Assembly (NCBI GenBank): GCA_001466705.2
Contig: LATX02000192.1
Location: 434,001-498,000 of the forward strand
Direction: 5' to 3'
Source: Moniliophthora roreri
Taxonomy: Eukaryota > Basidiomycota > Agaricomycetes > Agaricales > Marasmiaceae
DNA length: 64,000 bases
Of the stretch, positions 61,065 to 64,000 are shown one piece after another. A model generated the notes under the pieces. The model was not told the DNA's origin, did not search any database, and saw only the letters and a list, made by a program, of their open reading frames with translations. Positions within the stretch are counted from its first letter, which is position 1, and each line of letters begins with the position of its first letter. The translations under genes and the position numbers were made by a program.

Positions 61065-64000
61065 TGTTTTTGATTTCGGGTTTGGGAGTTTGTGATCCTT
61101 GATTAGTATCTCCTGTAAGTACAAGACATGAAACTTGGGGATAGCCGAATTCCTCTGGTTGGGCGTCCCGTTGGACGCCCCGTTGGACGCCCCGTTGGAG
61201 TCCTAGGGTAAATCGGAACATACGCATCCCAGGGTCGTCAAAAAGCAAGGAGATACCTGAGCGAAGGAAACACGGCTCATGGTTTCTGCGCGCTGTCCCG
61301 GAGGGAAGATAATGACGAATAACACGCGAGGTGTTGTAGGAGTCCGAGGAGCGGGCGAAAGTTGTCCTGACAAGAGAAATGTGAGATTTTGGAGTAACCA
61401 GTCGCCTTTCAAGTTTGAAAATGATCTGCGCTGAGCTCTTGACATGTAATTTCTGATCTCGAAAACGTGGGAGTTCATCGACATTTGCACGAGGTAGACG
61501 CCTTCTTAATTTGCCACTGCGGCGACGGCGTCAAAGTCGTCAATCTCGCACTTTCTGCAATGCTGAGAGCGGCGATAACAGTTAAGCACATATCTATGTC
61601 CAGGTATTCTTACATAGGAAAGAGACATACCGTCGAAAGCGTAATTCAGTATCATTCGGTTTGGTCGGGATCTCGAAGTGAACCGGTTCTCCATGGACGT
61701 GGTAGGAATACGCGACTCTGCGAGATCACAAAGATTCCGTGAGTACCTAGTTGAGCCTTATCTACTCACCTGAGCCAGTTTTCGACGTAAAGACGCGTCA
61801 GGTGGAGCTGTTCAGCCAGCGCAGCTGGTGGTCAAAAGACAAACAGCCCATAGGCTTCGAGGGCCGGTGAATCTTACCAAATATGGAAGTGGATGCTCCG
61901 AATAACGTGGCAGTCCGATCGTTCCTTATTCCATCCGGAGTTTTGCCGCGCTTTTGCTTCTCGCTATAATCTCTCCACTCGAGCAGTCGCATCTTTTGTT
62001 CTATTCTTATGTCGAATGGCGATGCGGAGAGTTTACATCTCGGTATCCTATTCCTAGGGGAAACTGGTCTTATGCCCCCATCTCACGTGTGACGTGCTCG
62101 CTTGACAGGTGCTTTTCACCGAAGTTGAGAGTGGTAGTTTCCGACAACTTTACTGATTGAGGACGTTCCGTCAGGTAAACTGTGGACGATCCTCAATTTG
62201 CATATTGAATGACGGGCCGGATCTCTCGAAGCATTGTTAGGTCTGCATGGTGTGGCTGCTGATCTTCGGATATGATCCTATCATCGAATGGTGTTGAGAA
62301 GGCGGAGTTGTAAGGTTTGAAAACCAACAGCTGTGTTCTAGACCAGTGGACGGGACCCGTGGATGTCAAAGCTGAACGATGAAACGGATTCGGCGTCGGT
62401 CATTCTTGTCGGAAAATGGAGAGACACAGTGGCGAGGCACTCGGGCGCACTCAAAAGGTATGTTATGAAACGCTCTCATTGGACAGGCCAGCACTGTTGA
62501 TGACCCTTTTTTTTTTATTCACGTACTAGCAGCGTTCTAGGCTGCCTTCACACAAGTTAATGAAGATAGTCCCGACTTTTTCGACCCGTGGCATCTTGCT
62601 TGGAAACGAAATTTAAACCACGAAATCAGTCCTGAAAATGAATACAGCGCTCGCGCCAGATCTCGGACATAGATGCCAGATCCCTCCATGCTGGTATGTC
62701 GAGACAGATCTCTGACAGTGATGGCCAGCTCACACTGAAATGTATATGTAGGCCTTGGATCTTCATGTGCTACGTGAAATACGGAGAGCTTTCACAAGAC
62801 AACTTATGTTTTCGCCTCGCCAAAAAATCGTACTCTGCTCTCTTACTGGCTCAGACTATACGGGTTTCTCGGACAGCACTGCGCTCTGTGGCGTGTACTG
62901 TTACCACCGAGCGAGGCTAGCTATGTATGTGCAATTGTTCTCTCTCAAAATAAGTGCTATCTGTTCACTTTTACTATCTTTGATTGATAGGATGGAAAGT
63001 CACTAGCAGGAGGCAGATATCATGCACGTTCCTCGATAAAGGATTACGGTGTCAGTAGGTTTATTTTCAATTTAAGAACGACTATTTACAATTCTCAATT
63101 GTATGGTAGTGAGAACTGATACCGTACCAGACAGAACTTTGAGATAACGCCGCAAGCATAGAAGGTCAAGTGGACGATATCGGGCCGAGTTCTTCAATAT
63201 GTGAGTTTTCGTCGCTTGACAACGAATATGGCCTTGACTAGCAGTTCACTCTAGTATCCACGGATGCCACTACACCTCTCAACTAGTAGTTCATATGTCA
63301 AGTCAAGATGGCGCCTCTTCCCGCTTTCGGTGAATCCCAGCAACAAAGGAGTGAGCGCTCCCTCGGCGGCTTCACCATCGCTACAGGATTCCATTTGAAC
63401 CCATCATAATCGTTTATAATTCAGCCATAGTCAGCATGAGGTTTTCTCGCTAAAATCCGGCTATTTTATGCACTAAGTCGACTTTGGTGAGCCCAGTTGA
63501 CTGTTGGACCGCGCTTGATTTGCTTCTCGCCGGTTACTCATCTGTCTGCCGAATACGGCCAAATTGCATTGACACCGAGGTTCTCCGTGTGGAGAATTTG
63601 GGATGACATGACGACTCTTATGCGACTCTTATGCGGCCTCAAACGGTATGTCCCCGATGAAGTATTATCAAGCCATACTAACGCATTTTTAGATTTTCGG
63701 TTCCCGCAAATCATCCACTGCAAACGTATACCGGGAAGGTGGGGAAGGAGACTTGAATGACGTAGTCTGTCAAACCTTGTTGGATTTGGTGAATGTATGT
63801 AAGTTTCTCGCAGAGTCGCACCGCCTTTGGTATCCTATCCTTTCGGCAGTCGACAACAAAATGTACAGCAATTTCGAAATCTTCGAGCGCCAAGAGCGTG
63901 AATTACCAAATTTGCTAGAGGACAACCAAGTACTCGTGCGCGGAGCGGATTTCTAGGGAAGGTAGTTGGTACAGCCGTGCACGAGGAATGGCGGAAAGGC
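61065..64000 (+). repeat. inverted duplication, arm B (runs off the window)
   Basis: Matches arm A (41176-43690) in reverse complement from about 61065 to the last base, so the true right end lies outside. It is longer than arm A through insertions, among them a 12-bp tandem expansion at 61158-61204 and about 120 bp near 63800-63925. Arm B has TGFSDSTALCGVYCYHRARL at 62855-62915 followed by GTATGT and, after about 65 bp, an AG; arm A has the same peptide block followed by GTACGG and a similar AG, so an intron seems to be held in common. Reading frames in arm B are more broken than in arm A. Confidence 0.85.
61158..61204 (+). repeat. 12-bp tandem repeat, about four units
   Basis: Units GTTGGGCGTCCC, GTTGGACGCCCC, GTTGGACGCCCC and a partial GTTGGAGTCCT. 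Arm A of the inverted duplication has only a single GGGCGTCC here, so the expansion belongs to arm B. Confidence 0.85.

Overview
The window looks like nuclear DNA of an agaricomycete basidiomycete (mushroom-forming fungus). The evidence is the gene set: a FunK1-type fungal protein kinase, tandem F-box proteins, a seven-transmembrane protein of a family I associate with Agaricomycetes, and a PHO85/Pcl-type cyclin. The coding genes are cut by many short GT-AG introns of about 46-61 bp. All exon joins given here were worked out by hand from reading frame, splice sites and paralogue or family agreement; none was tested against transcripts.

Layout. 1-305 is the 3' end of NAA20, the catalytic subunit of the NatB N-terminal acetyltransferase. 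About 15 kb without a recognisable gene follows, its right part very rich in long A and T runs. 15756-16553 is a low-complexity Ser/Thr-rich protein behind a good TATA box. Another gene-poor stretch leads to two tandem F-box paralogues on the minus strand (22366-23740 and 23935-25360), which also share a composite promoter motif. After 8 kb without a clear gene come a four-exon FunK1 kinase (33415-35819, minus) and a nine-exon seven-TM protein (38716-40187, plus). Two small genes of unknown function lie at 43927-44927 and 45038-45501 (minus). A three-exon cyclin lies at 57035-58052 (plus).

Repeats. The largest non-genic structure is a diverged inverted duplication: 41176-43690 matches, in reverse complement, 61065-64000 and runs off the right edge. 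Both arms keep traces of protein-coding sequence and of an intron at the same place, so it may be an old duplicated gene or mobile element that is decaying.

The genes do not form an obvious pathway. Several are regulatory by family (N-terminal acetylation, ubiquitin ligase adaptors, a kinase, a receptor-like membrane protein, a cyclin), but nothing seen here links them functionally. I found no tRNA or rRNA gene, no intact transposase or reverse transcriptase, and no gene cluster of a known metabolic type.
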